From: Planctomycetota bacterium
GTDB taxonomy: Bacteria > Planctomycetota > Planctomycetia > Pirellulales > Lacipirellulaceae
Reading direction: 5' to 3'
DNA: 64,000 bases
Assembly: GCA_029781135.1 (NCBI GenBank)
Contig: JAKOXH010000035.1
Span: forward strand, 112,878-176,877
Shown here: one piece after another, positions 1 through 8,645 of the stretch
Position numbering within the stretch: position 1 is the stretch's first letter
Layout of the letters: each line of letters opens with the position of its first letter
Notes under the pieces: model-generated
Databases searched by the model: none
The model's input: only the letters and a program-made list of their open reading frames with translations
Told to the model about the DNA's origin: nothing
Translations under genes and position numbers: made by a program

Positions 1-1
1 G

Positions 2-1975
2 CTCGTATTCGATAATTCGCTGCGGATGCAATACGAGCAAGAAAGCCAGACCTGCTGGCAGAAAGCCAAGGGGCTGGCGACGTGGCTCGTGCGCCAGTTG
101 CCGCCAGAAAGCCCGGTGACGGTGGTTGATCGGGCCGGTCGGCAACGCGGGCAGGATCTTAATCGAGATGCGGTCGAGATGCGAATTGAACGACTGGAAC
201 TCAGCGCCACAGTGCGGCCGATGGAGGACGCATTGCGCGACGCCGTGCGTTGGCTGGGCACCAAAAAGGACTTTCGCGGCGAAGTCTACGTGTTTACGGA
301 CCTCGCTGCCGAGGCATGGCCGGAAGCAAGCGCCGCGGCGTTTGCGAAATCGCTCGACGCGATTCCAGGGGCCAATGTCTACCTGATTGATGTCGGTGTT
401 CTCGAACCGCACGAGCGCGGTCTGGGGCAGTTGAAATTGTCGGGCGAGCGTGTGGCTACGAGCGGAGCGCTGCAACTTCGTACGGAATTACATTCGTCGG
501 TGGCGGCGACAAAAGATCCCGAAACGACGGTGGAATTGTATTTGAATGACCGGGCCAATCGCCCCGAGAAACGCGGGCAGGAAGTTGTAGCCAGTGCGGC
601 GGCGGCAACGCCGATTGAGTTTTCATTATCAGGACTTGAGCCGGGGACGCATCAAGGATTCGTGCGCATTGTCGGCGGCGATCCGCTGCCGTGCGATGAT
701 GTGCGATACTTCACCGTCGATGTACGGCCGCCGCATAAGGTTCTGCTGCTGGGCGAAAAACTTGACGACACATTGTTCTTGCGCGAAGCATTGGCGCCGA
801 GCGCGCCGGCGGGGGCGGCGAAATCGGATTTCGCTTGCGACGTGCGACCATACGGCGACGTAGGTAATATTCGGTTGGCCGATTACGCGGCCGTGTTCTT
901 GGTCAATCCGCCGCCGCTACCCAACACGGCCTGGGATCAAGTGACGGATTTCGTGGAAGCGGGCGGGGGCGTTGGCATCTCGTTGGGACGCAATGCGCGG
1001 CGCGACGAAATGAGCACCGGCGAAGCTCAGCGGCTGTTGCCGACGAAGTTGCGCTGGCAATCGCACGATACGACCTATTTGCGGCCGGTAGCGGTGGAAC
1101 ACCCAGCACTTCGCGAGTTGGCCGGCATTGGCGACAGCGCGCCGTGGTCGGAGTTCCCTGTGTACCGCTATTGGGAGCTTGAGCCGGGCTCGGTGCCGGC
1201 CGAAGTGGTAGCCACGTTTGCCAACGGCAAACCGGCGATTGTGGAACGCAACATCGGCTCGGGCCGAGTGCTCATGATTACGACCTCGATTTCGGATTAC
1301 GCATCTTCCGACGCGTGGAGTTTGCTGCCGACTGGCCCGGACCCCTGGCCGTTTATTGTGCTGGCGAATGGAATTGCTCGGTATCTGGCAGGTGTGAATC
1401 AGGCGCAGCTTAACTATCTTGCTGGTCAGACAGTCGTTTTGCCGTTAACACCTAGCGAGCAAGTGACAAGCTACGTGCTGCAAATGCCCGATGCCAGTGC
1501 TGTGCGACAGACGTTGGCAGCGGGGCAGCACGATCTTTCGATTGCGTCGACCGATGCCCTGGGTAACTACCGGGTGCGCGCCGGTGGTGAACAGGAGAAA
1601 CTCGACCGCGGATTCAGCATTAATTTGTCGCCCGATGTCACGCGACTGGACCGGGTGAATGGGAAAGACCTCGCGAAAACGCTGGGGGCCGAGCGAACCC
1701 GGGTGGCACGCACGCGCGATGAAATTGAAGTGCGAGTCGGCGCGGGCCGAGTGGGTTACGAATTGTTTCCGGCACTTATTTTGGCCGTGGCGCTCGTGAT
1801 GGCGGCCGAACAGTTGTTGGCGAATCGGTTTTATGATGCGGCCGAACCTTCGGGCGCAACTCGTTCCCACGCTCTGCGTGGGAACGGAGTGTTTCGACGC
1901 TCTGCGTCGAGTGTCACCGGAAGTAAGGTGGGCAATGCCCACCCTACGCCCGAGGAAGCGCCGGCATCGAGTTAA
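2..1975 (+). CDS. vWA-domain membrane protein, N-terminus cut by window edge (BatA-like)
   Basis: The reading frame is open from the first bases of the window, so the true start lies upstream. It begins inside a vWA domain: 'LVFDNSLRM' resembles the metal-binding DxSxS loop with the later serine altered, and 'VYVFTDLAAEAW' is the next strand. A long extracytoplasmic part follows, and a hydrophobic segment near the end (ELFPALILAVALVMAAEQLL) is a membrane anchor. This matches the BatA/vWA proteins that planctomycetes encode in pairs next to MoxR ATPases; function is inferred only. The last ~35 codons read through two palindromic repeats (1860-1947), so the natural C-terminus is probably nearer codon 620. 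The next vWA gene follows after 82 bases. Confidence 0.8.
   Translation, partial: LVFDNSLRMQYEQESQTCWQKAKGLATWLVRQLPPESPVTVVDRAGRQRGQDLNRDAVEMRIERLELSATVRPMEDALRDAVRWLGTKKDFRGEVYVFTDLAAEAWPEASAAAFAKSLDAIPGANVYLIDVGVLEPHERGLGQLKLSGERVATSGALQLRTELHSSVAATKDPETTVELYLNDRANRPEKRGQEVVASAAAATPIEFSLSGLEPGTHQGFVRIVGGDPLPCDDVRYFTVDVRPPHKVLLLGEKLDDTLFLREALAPSAPAGAAKSDFACDVRPYGDVGNIRLADYAAVFLVNPPPLPNTAWDQVTDFVEAGGGVGISLGRNARRDEMSTGEAQRLLPTKLRWQSHDTTYLRPVAVEHPALRELAGIGDSAPWSEFPVYRYWELEPGSVPAEVVATFANGKPAIVERNIGSGRVLMITTSISDYASSDAWSLLPTGPDPWPFIVLANGIARYLAGVNQAQLNYLAGQTVVLPLTPSEQVTSYVLQMPDASAVRQTLAAGQHDLSIASTDALGNYRVRAGGEQEKLDRGFSINLSPDVTRLDRVNGKDLAKTLGAERTRVARTRDEIEVRVGAGRVGYELFPALILAVALVMAAEQLLANRFYDAAEPSGATRSHALRGNGVFRRSASSVTGSKVGNAHPTPEEAPASS
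1860..1947. repeat. Two palindromic intergenic-type repeats read in frame
   Basis: A hairpin around 'CCCACGCTCTGCGTGGG', a shorter 'CGACGCTCTGCGTCG' hairpin, and 'GGTGGGCAATGCCCACC' plus CCTAC lie inside the 3' end of the vWA gene. The GTGGGC/GCCCAC family recurs at 4510, 28470, 46076 and 50869. Confidence 0.75.
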
Positions 1976-2057
1976 TGCAATGATGGCCGCGGAGCGGCGG
2001 GGAATTGTGTTCCCACGCGGAGCGTGCGAACAAGGGTGTGTTGATGACTAAGCAGCA

Positions 2058-4475
2058 ATGAACTTCGAAGTGCGATTCCAACCTGTGGTGAGCTGGCCCG
2101 TCGTTCTGGCGGCCACGGCTGTTTTGTTGGGGTTGCTCCTCGTGCGGCCACGGCATGTGCGGCTGCTCACGCGGCAATGGGCGACGCTGATTGGCATGCG
2201 ACTCATCGTTGTGCTGCTACTGCTCTTCGCGCTCTTACGGCCGTCGTTCGTCTACACCAAGGTGGAACCGGTGCAGGCATCGCTGGTGCTGCTCGTCGAT
2301 GGGTCGCGCAGTATGCAGGTGGCGGATTCGCTCGGCGACAAACCCCGTTGGGATGCCATGAAGCTGCTGCTCGATGCCGCGGCCAAAGACCTCGCCAAGC
2401 TCGGCGAGAAGTGGAACATCACCGCCTACGAATTCGCTAGCGAGACGAAGAAGCTGGAAGTACAAGATGGCCGCTTATCGTTATCGGCCGCGCCGGACGG
2501 CGAGGAATCAGCAATCGGGGCGGCTATTGGCGATGCGCTCGATCGCGAAGCGAACAAACGCGTGTTGGCAACTTTGCTACTGAGTGATGGTGCTCAGCGC
2601 GCCGTGCCGCCGCGCGATGCGCCGGCCCAACTGGCGGCCCGGCGGCTCGCGGCCGACAACATTCCGCTTTACACGTTCACGTTCGGCAAATCGGGCAGCC
2701 GTGAGCGGGCCGACCTCAGCATCAATGACCTCGTCACGAATGAAACGATCTTCGCGGAAGCGCCGACGGAAGTGCGGGCCCGCCTTTCGGCCGAGGGCTA
2801 TGCGAACCAGCGTGTGAAAGTGCAATTATTGTGGGAAAGCACCAGTGGCATGGAGGCGGTCGACACGGTACAGGTGGATACGGGAGTCGAAGGTGGATCG
2901 ACACCCGTTCTGCTCCGCTACACGCCCAAGAAGCCGGGAGAGTATAAGGTGACGGTGCGTGTCGAGCCGCGCGAAGGTGAACTCATCACGACGAATAATG
3001 AGGCGAGCACGTTCGTCACGGTGCGGCCGGGGGGAATCAACGTGTTGTATTTGGTTGGCGCGCAACGAGTGGGTGGCGGACCCGGCCCCGAGCAGCGCTT
3101 TGTGCGGGCGTCGCTGGCGCAATCGCCGGATATTGTCGTCACGCGACGGCTAATCACTTATGAGTCGCTGGACGCGGATGTCACGGACCTAATTGGCAAG
3201 TCGAAAGCAGCGACTGGCGCGGATTTGAATACACACACGACTGGGGCGGTTGGCGGTGCCGCTGCAACTGGTGTGCCGCAGTTGGCCATTGCCTCGCCAG
3301 ACGTTGTCATTCTGGATAGCGTCGACGTCAAAGGCCTCAACGCGGCCAGTTGGCAAGCGATTGCCGAACGCGTGAAGAAGGGCATGGGGCTCATTATGGT
3401 AGGCGGCTATCACAGTTTTGGCCCCGGCGGTTTTCGTGACTCGCCGCTGGCCGATCTGCTGCCCGTCGATCTTGGTCCGGCACAACGGCAAGAACTGGGA
3501 GATAAGCCTCGGCAGGATGTACAGGTTCCTGGTCCGCTGAAGATGCGGCCGACCGTGCCGATTGGTGTGCAGCATCCGGTGATGAATATTGAGGGGAAAG
3601 GGGACGGGGGACAGGGGACAGGGGACAAAGCAAGAAGCAACTCAGCTTCGGAAGGTCAAAGTCTATGGCCGCAACTACCGGCATTGGACGGCGCCAATCG
3701 GATTGAGCGTAATGAACTCAAGCCGAATGCGTTGACGATTGCTGAAGCGGATGATGCGCAGAAGCATCCGCTGCTCGTCGCAGGGCAAGCGGGCGAGGGG
3801 CGGGTGCTCGCGTTTGCAGGCGATTCGACTTGGCGGTGGGTGATGGGCGGGTTCGGCGAAGCGCATCGGCGGTTCTGGCGGCAGTGTGTGTTGTGGCTGG
3901 CCAAGAAGGATGAGCAGACAGCGGGGCGCGTATGGATCAAGCTCGCCAGTCGACGTGCGATGCGCGGCTCACGTGTTGAATTCGAGGTCGGTGCCGATAC
4001 GCCGCAAGGCGAACCCGTGCGGAACGCCCAATTCGATGTGACGGTGCAGACGCCGGAAGGTAAGAGCGAAGCATTGCGGCCGACAAAAACGAACGATGGC
4101 TGGGCGGCGACGTTCCGCGGTACGTCGAAGCCGGGCGACTATCGCATTGTGGTGAAAGCCAAGGACGGCGGCACCGATTTAGGCACGGCCGAAGCGCGCT
4201 TTCTGGTGCCGAATCAGGATTTGGAGCTCGATCGCCCAGCCGCCGAACCGACGCTGATGGCCCAACTTGCCGACATGACCAAACCCGCCGGCGGCGCGGC
4301 CCTTGCGGCCGAGGAATTGCCGGACCTCTTGAAACGCCTTGCCGCGAAGCCACCTGAACTTAAGGAAGAGGTTGTGGCCAAAGTTACCTACTGGGATACC
4401 TGGCCATTTTTCTTAATCTTCGTCGGCCTGCTGGGCGGTGAGTGGTATTTACGCAAGCGGTGGGGATTGGTGTGA
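2058..4475 (+). CDS. vWA / glutamine-amidotransferase-like membrane protein
   Basis: 805 residues. Two or three N-terminal membrane segments (residues ~10-30 and ~45-65) are followed by a vWA domain with a complete metal-binding loop 'LLVDGSRSMQVAD' near residue 80 and 'LLLSDGAQR' further on. The middle contains an amidotransferase-like fold ('DVVILDSVDVKGLN', 'GGYHSFGPGGF'), then Ig-like extracellular domains and a final membrane helix (FFLIFVGLLGGEWYL). It is the partner of the upstream vWA gene in a same-strand pair. Residues ~512-524 (GKGDGGQGTGDKA) come from a purine-rich intergenic-type repeat inserted in frame at 3591-3630. The role is not established; the family is commonly linked to cell-envelope or stress functions. 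Confidence 0.82.
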   Translation: MNFEVRFQPVVSWPVVLAATAVLLGLLLVRPRHVRLLTRQWATLIGMRLIVVLLLLFALLRPSFVYTKVEPVQASLVLLVDGSRSMQVADSLGDKPRWDAMKLLLDAAAKDLAKLGEKWNITAYEFASETKKLEVQDGRLSLSAAPDGEESAIGAAIGDALDREANKRVLATLLLSDGAQRAVPPRDAPAQLAARRLAADNIPLYTFTFGKSGSRERADLSINDLVTNETIFAEAPTEVRARLSAEGYANQRVKVQLLWESTSGMEAVDTVQVDTGVEGGSTPVLLRYTPKKPGEYKVTVRVEPREGELITTNNEASTFVTVRPGGINVLYLVGAQRVGGGPGPEQRFVRASLAQSPDIVVTRRLITYESLDADVTDLIGKSKAATGADLNTHTTGAVGGAAATGVPQLAIASPDVVILDSVDVKGLNAASWQAIAERVKKGMGLIMVGGYHSFGPGGFRDSPLADLLPVDLGPAQRQELGDKPRQDVQVPGPLKMRPTVPIGVQHPVMNIEGKGDGGQGTGDKARSNSASEGQSLWPQLPALDGANRIERNELKPNALTIAEADDAQKHPLLVAGQAGEGRVLAFAGDSTWRWVMGGFGEAHRRFWRQCVLWLAKKDEQTAGRVWIKLASRRAMRGSRVEFEVGADTPQGEPVRNAQFDVTVQTPEGKSEALRPTKTNDGWAATFRGTSKPGDYRIVVKAKDGGTDLGTAEARFLVPNQDLELDRPAAEPTLMAQLADMTKPAGGAALAAEELPDLLKRLAAKPPELKEEVVAKVTYWDTWPFFLIFVGLLGGEWYLRKRWGLV
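3591..3630. repeat. GGGGACAGGGGACA repeat inside a CDS
   Basis: A direct repeat of GGGGACA-type units inside the second vWA gene, keeping the frame and adding about 13 Gly/Asp/Gln-rich residues in a linker. Confidence 0.7.
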
Positions 4476-4509
4476 TCAAGGAGCCAGTATTTCGAGGTCG
4501 CGACAGCAT

Positions 4510-4570
4510 GTAGGGTGGGCACCGCCCACCATGTCTTTTTCGGAATTCTGGTGGGCAGTGCCCACCCTAC
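4510..4570. repeat. Inverted pair of GTGGGC/GCCCAC palindromes
   Basis: 'GTAGGGTGGGCACCGCCCACC' type arm, a 20-base loop, then 'GGTGGGCAGTGCCCACC' plus CTAC. Fills the gap between convergent vWA and methyltransferase genes and could act as a bidirectional transcription stop, though no U-run follows. Confidence 0.75.
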
Positions 4571-4583
4571 CGGACCTGGACGG

Positions 4584-5345
4584 CTATGACTTAGAAGCAC
4601 ACCACGTCCAATGGCGATCGGACGTCATGCGAACGGAGTTGGCCGGGACGCCGAAGCTGGTGACGAGTTCGGCCATTTCTTTGACGGCGAGCGCCGCGTG
4701 GAGCGATTCGGTATAGAGCCGGCGTTGGTACGGCGTGCAGCCGGCGGCGTAGGTGTCGACCAGGTGTTGTAGTTCGGCTTCGCTGTTGGGGCGGGCCAGG
4801 TCGCGGTGGAAGAGGAGGCCGCCGGGCCGAGTGACGCGGATGGCTTCAGCGATCACGGTTCGCGGCTTGGGAATGTGGTGAAGGATGCTGTTGCTGACGA
4901 CGGCGTCGAAGGTAGCGTCGGCGAAACCCGCTCCGCTGCGCAAAGCCTCCGCGTCGCGGCTAATCGCGGTTTCGCGCAAGCATTTTGCATCGGCGAGAAC
5001 AGGGGTGATGCGGTCGGCGAGGCCGGCGGCGGCGATGTTTTGGCGGGCGAGGACCAGCATGTTCTCGGCGGCATCGACGGCGGTGATGTGAACGTGCGGA
5101 GCGCGGCGGGCAAGTTCGATGGGAATTTGAGCGGTGCCGGCGCCGAGGTCGAGAATGGTGAACGACGGCAGACCAGAATCGTCCGGTCGCTGCAGCGACC
5201 TCGCCGGATCCTGTTGGTGTGTCTTGAAAACTGCAAGGAAATCGGTGACGAACACCGCGTTCACCGCGGAGTGATCCATCGCATCATACTCGTGCGCGTC
5301 CTCTGCGGTGTCCATCACTTCGGGTTCGAGGATGCGAAGGAGCAT
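4584..5345 (-). CDS. Class I SAM-dependent methyltransferase
   Basis: 253 residues. Motif I of class I methyltransferases is clear: 'ILDLGAGTAQIPIELA' (~residues 63-78), with the acidic ribose-binding residue in 'ITAVDAAENML' and 'FDAVVSNSILHHIP' as motif IV. The N-terminal 'EPEVMDTAEDAHEYDAMDH' matches a conserved lead seen in planctomycete members, supporting the start at 5345. Substrate is unknown. It is convergent with the vWA pair and divergent from nothing obvious upstream, where a 'CACAGAGACACAGAG' repeat occupies the 5' gap. Confidence 0.82.
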   Translation of the reverse strand: MLLRILEPEVMDTAEDAHEYDAMDHSAVNAVFVTDFLAVFKTHQQDPARSLQRPDDSGLPSFTILDLGAGTAQIPIELARRAPHVHITAVDAAENMLVLARQNIAAAGLADRITPVLADAKCLRETAISRDAEALRSGAGFADATFDAVVSNSILHHIPKPRTVIAEAIRVTRPGGLLFHRDLARPNSEAELQHLVDTYAAGCTPYQRRLYTESLHAALAVKEMAELVTSFGVPANSVRMTSDRHWTWCASKS

Positions 5346-5513
5346 GTTTTTTTCACCACAGAGACACAGAGTACACGGAGGAAGAGATTTCAGATTGATG
5401 ATTTAAGATTTACGATTGGGAAGATCAGAGATTCATTTCAACTCTTCAATCGCCAATCATCCAATCGTAAATCATAAATCGATCCTCGGTGAATTCTGCG
5501 TCTTCAGTAAGTC
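5346..5513. repeat. Intergenic repeat region (CACAGAGACACAGAG and ATTGATGATTTAAGATT types)
   Basis: Gap of 168 bases without a gene. It carries 'CACCACAGAGACACAGAG' followed by AT-rich direct and inverted 'gatttaagatttacgattgg' type units; the same combination recurs at 18463-18600. Confidence 0.6.
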
Positions 5514-6506
5514 TTATGGTTTGATAACAATCTTCCCCGCGAGGGCCCCCGATTTACCGACGGTGCTTTCTTCTTGCAGGCGGTGGGCGGCGGCGGCCTG
5601 GTCGAGCGGCATCGTGCGGTCGATGCGCGGTTTCAATTGGCCTGCGGCGAGCCAGCGGTTGATGTCGGCGGCGGCGGCTTGCTGTTCTTCCGGCGTGGCG
5701 TTGAACATCGCGAAGCCGTAGAGCTGGCAGCCCTTCACATAGAACGGGCCGACAGGGAACGTCGGGCGGGCATCGCGGCCGGCCATGAGGATGAAGCGAC
5801 CACGCGGCGCGAGCAGCGGTACGGCGACTTCGAAGTTCGGGTCGCGCAACGTTTCCCACCACACGTTGACGCCCTCGGGTGCGAGCTGCTTGATGCGTGC
5901 CGGCACGTCCTCGGTCTTGTAGTTGACAACAGCATCGGCCCCAAGGTCGCGGCATTGTTTTGCCTTCTCGTCGCTGCCGGCCGTGGTGATGACGCGCGCG
6001 CCGAGCGCCTTCGACATTTGCACGACCATCGAGCCGACGCCACCGGTGCCGCCGTTGACGAACAGCGTTTCGCCGGCTTTGAGCTTGGCATCGCGCACGA
6101 GGCCGAGGTGAGCGGTGATGCCGACGAGCGAGCACGCGGCGGCCGCTTCGTCGGTCACGCCATTGGGCGTTGGATAGAGCCAACATTCATCGACCGCCGC
6201 AAATTCGGCAAACGTGCCCTGTCGGCCCAGCAGACCTTGGTTGCTGCCCCACACGCGGTTCCCGACTTTGAACTGCTTGGCCTTCGGGCCGATCTTCTCG
6301 ACAACACCGGCGAGGTCGCAACCCACAACGAACGGCAGCGGGATGTTCATTTGGATGACGCCGCCGCGGATGTACGTATCGACCGGGTTGAGGGCGGCGG
6401 CCTTCACGCGCACGAGCACCTGGCTGCCGGTGGGCTCGGGCGTGGGCAAATCGCCGACAATGATGTTTTCTGGTGGGCCGGGGGTTGTGATGTAGGCCGC
6501 TTTCAT
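5514..6506 (-). CDS. Zinc-independent MDR alcohol dehydrogenase / NADPH:quinone oxidoreductase-like
   Basis: 330 residues starting at MKAAYITTPG (ATG 6506). Medium-chain dehydrogenase fold: N-terminal GroES-like domain ('VLVRVKAAALNPVDTYIRGG', 'PFVVGCDLAGVVEKIG') and Rossmann domain with the nucleotide loop 'VNGGTGGVGSMVVQMSKALGARV' (quoted in part: NGGTGGVGSMV). Catalytic and structural zinc cysteines of classical alcohol dehydrogenases are missing, as in the quinone oxidoreductase (QOR) branch. Likely reduces quinones or enones with NADPH in the cytoplasm; substrate is not predictable. Stands alone between repeat-rich gaps. Confidence 0.85.
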   Translation of the reverse strand: MKAAYITTPGPPENIIVGDLPTPEPTGSQVLVRVKAAALNPVDTYIRGGVIQMNIPLPFVVGCDLAGVVEKIGPKAKQFKVGNRVWGSNQGLLGRQGTFAEFAAVDECWLYPTPNGVTDEAAAACSLVGITAHLGLVRDAKLKAGETLFVNGGTGGVGSMVVQMSKALGARVITTAGSDEKAKQCRDLGADAVVNYKTEDVPARIKQLAPEGVNVWWETLRDPNFEVAVPLLAPRGRFILMAGRDARPTFPVGPFYVKGCQLYGFAMFNATPEEQQAAAADINRWLAAGQLKPRIDRTMPLDQAAAAHRLQEESTVGKSGALAGKIVIKP

Positions 6507-6543
6507 GGTGGGAGGTCCCGTGGTTAATTGTCTTTGGTCGAGT

Positions 6544-6776
6544 GTTTGTGAAGACAAGGAGACAAGGAGAGGGGGAGACAAGGAGACTCGTGTTCCAACC
6601 TATACGTCTCGCGGTCTGGGTTAAAACGTTTTCGTTTAACCCGGAGCCACCGGCGACGGCGGGGCGTGAAAATTGGTCCGTCGCCGTTGGCTCCGGGTTA
6701 AGCAATGCCGTCGCACCCGCTCAGCACAATCTCCATGTCTCCTTGTCTCCTTGTCTCCCCCTCTCCTTGTCTTGAT
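6544..6776. repeat. Nested inverted repeats: GGAGACAAGGAGA outer, TTTAACCCGGAGCCACCGGCGA inner
   Basis: Outer arms 'GACAAGGAGACAAGGAGA' (~6554-6586) and 'TCTCCTTGTCTCC' (~6737-6770) enclose a second pair 'GTTTAACCCGGAGCCACCGG' (~6634-6653) / 'GTTGGCTCCGGGTTAA' (~6685-6701). The outer family recurs at 9993-10105 and 44340-44430, the inner at 21723-21784 and 51536-51605. Confidence 0.75.
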
Positions 6777-6843
6777 TCAGATCGAGCGTTTGCCCATGCG
6801 TCCTGCAATGGAGTGGGAGCGACGCTCCGCTTATAATACCCAG

Positions 6844-8403
6844 ATGCCCCCGTCGCGAACCACCACCGGTGTTTTTCTCGTCATTTTATTGGCGGTGATT
6901 GGGTACATTCTCGTGGTACTGCCGCCGCGGCTGGTCGAGCAGTATTACCATGCCCATCAAATCAGCCCGTGGATCGCGTATGTATACGCGGCGATCGTGG
7001 CATTCGGCAGCTTGCTGCTCAGCGGACTGGTGATCTCGATTCTGGTGAACGTGTGGCGGAACACGCGGCAGAAATCAGCCGAGCGCGAGCGGCGAAATTT
7101 GAGCCCGAGCGAGATGTCGGGCCGCGATCAAGAGCGCGAGTTCGCCGACAATCTGGCGGCGAGTCGCGAGTACGCCGGTGCCGACCGCGTGACACCGGAG
7201 CTAAAGGCCGAGATCGCCAAGGCGGTTGCCGAGTTGGAAGCGAAGCGCGACGCCCAGCGGCTTGAGATCGTGGCGTTCGGCACGATTTCGAGCGGCAAGT
7301 CGTCGCTGCTCAACGCGCTGGCGGGTCGAACCGTGTTTCAAACGAATGTGGTTGGCGGTACGACGACGACCCGCAGCGAAATCCCTTGGGTCGGTGCGAA
7401 GGCCGATCAGGTCGTGCTGGTCGATACACCGGGGTTGGCGGAAGTGCGCGGTGAAGCACGAGCGGCGGAATCGGCCACCGCGGCGAAGAATGCCGACCTG
7501 GTGCTGTTCGTCGTCGACGGGCCACTCAAGTCGTATGAATCCGAATTGCTCGAAGCACTTGCGGCGATGGAAAAGCGGATCGTCGTCTGCCTGAACAAGG
7601 AAGATTGGTACGATGCGCCGCAGCGCGACGAGTTGGTGAAGCAATTGTCGGAGCAAGTTACTCCAGCCGTGAAGGTGACGGACGTGGTGGCGGTACGGAG
7701 CCGGCCGACCAAGCGGCGTCGCGTGCATGTGCTCACCGATGGCAGCGAGCAAGAAGAGGAGGTGCCGGTCGAGCCCGATATCGGGCCGCTGGCGAAACAG
7801 ATGATGTCGATCATCGAGCGCGATGGCCGGCAGTTGCTACTCGGAAACCTATTGCTGCAATCGCGTGGTTTGGTCGATGAAGCGAAAGAGCGCGTCCTGG
7901 CCACGCTCGATGAGCGGGCCGACGAAGTGATCGGCAAGTACATGTGGGCGGCGGGCGGGGCGGCGGCGATTAATCCGTTTCCGCTGTTGGATTTGGCGGG
8001 CGGCACGGCCATCACCATAAAGATGGTGCTCGACTTGGCCCATGTTTATAGCCAGAAGATCGATGCCGATACGATCGTCACGCTGCTCGCGCAGCTTGGC
8101 AAAAACCTGGTGGCAATGGTCGGGGCCACGGCCGCGGCGCCGGCGTTAGGCGCGGCCATCGGTTCGCTGCTGAAGACCGTGCCCGGCATCGGCACGATTG
8201 CCGGTGGCGTGGTGCAAGGCTTGGTGCAGGCCCTCGTCACCCGTTGGATTGGCCGCGTGTTTTGCCAGTACTTCCGCAACGAGATGCAGCCGCCGCCCGG
8301 CGGGCTGGCGGAACTCGCGCGTCGCCAATGGGAAGAAGTCACGCGGCCAGAGCAGTTGAAGAAATTGATTCAGTTGGGAAGGGACAAATTGGCAAAGGGT
8401 TAA
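6844..8403 (+). CDS. Membrane-anchored dynamin/Era-like GTPase with DUF697 domain
   Basis: 519 residues from ATG 6844 (an in-frame ATG at 6796 would add 16). Two N-terminal membrane helices (VFLVILLAVIGYILVVL; IAYVYAAIVAFGSLLLSGLVI) precede a GTPase domain: G1 'GTISSGKSSLLNAL', G3 'VDTPG', G4 'NKED'. The C-terminal third is a hydrophobic DUF697-type domain with Gly/Ala-rich helices ('DLAGGTAITIKMVLDLAHVY', then 'LGKNLVAMVGATAAAP'). TATAAT lies at 6832-6837, so a transcript from it would start at or beside 6844, suggesting a leaderless message. A related GTPase follows in the same orientation at 8646. Likely inner-membrane remodelling or stress GTPase; role inferred. Confidence 0.82.
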   Translation: MPPSRTTTGVFLVILLAVIGYILVVLPPRLVEQYYHAHQISPWIAYVYAAIVAFGSLLLSGLVISILVNVWRNTRQKSAERERRNLSPSEMSGRDQEREFADNLAASREYAGADRVTPELKAEIAKAVAELEAKRDAQRLEIVAFGTISSGKSSLLNALAGRTVFQTNVVGGTTTTRSEIPWVGAKADQVVLVDTPGLAEVRGEARAAESATAAKNADLVLFVVDGPLKSYESELLEALAAMEKRIVVCLNKEDWYDAPQRDELVKQLSEQVTPAVKVTDVVAVRSRPTKRRRVHVLTDGSEQEEEVPVEPDIGPLAKQMMSIIERDGRQLLLGNLLLQSRGLVDEAKERVLATLDERADEVIGKYMWAAGGAAAINPFPLLDLAGGTAITIKMVLDLAHVYSQKIDADTIVTLLAQLGKNLVAMVGATAAAPALGAAIGSLLKTVPGIGTIAGGVVQGLVQALVTRWIGRVFCQYFRNEMQPPPGGLAELARRQWEEVTRPEQLKKLIQLGRDKLAKG

Positions 8404-8406
8404 TTT

Positions 8407-8588
8407 GTCTCACGCCAAGGCGCAAAGGCGCTAAGACAAAGCAATCGAAGACATTAACCACTAAGGACACGAAGAGCACGAAGAACGAGTTGGAGAATTC
8501 GATTTCTTGACTTTCTGGTTATCGGATCTTTGGCTTGTTGTATTTGTTCGGTCTAGACTTTGCGTCTTTGCGCCTTCGCGTGAGACTC
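8407..8588. repeat. Inverted CTCACGCCAAGGCGCAAAGGCGC repeat pair
   Basis: 'TCTCACGCCAAGGCGCAAAG' at 8408 and 'CTTTGCGCCTTCGCGTGAGA' at 8565-8584 form widely spaced inverted arms with 'CACTAAGGACACGAAGAGC' between. The same arm pair recurs at 15063-15140. Confidence 0.75.
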
Positions 8589-8645
8589 GTTAGTAATTTC
8601 GCATAAGCGCAAGGCAGTTAAGCTGGTTGGTCAGCCGTTTATTGA

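Noticed and set aside
4806..5477. 223-residue plus-strand frame opposite the methyltransferase
   Set aside because: Antisense shadow of a clear methyltransferase; no independent motif.
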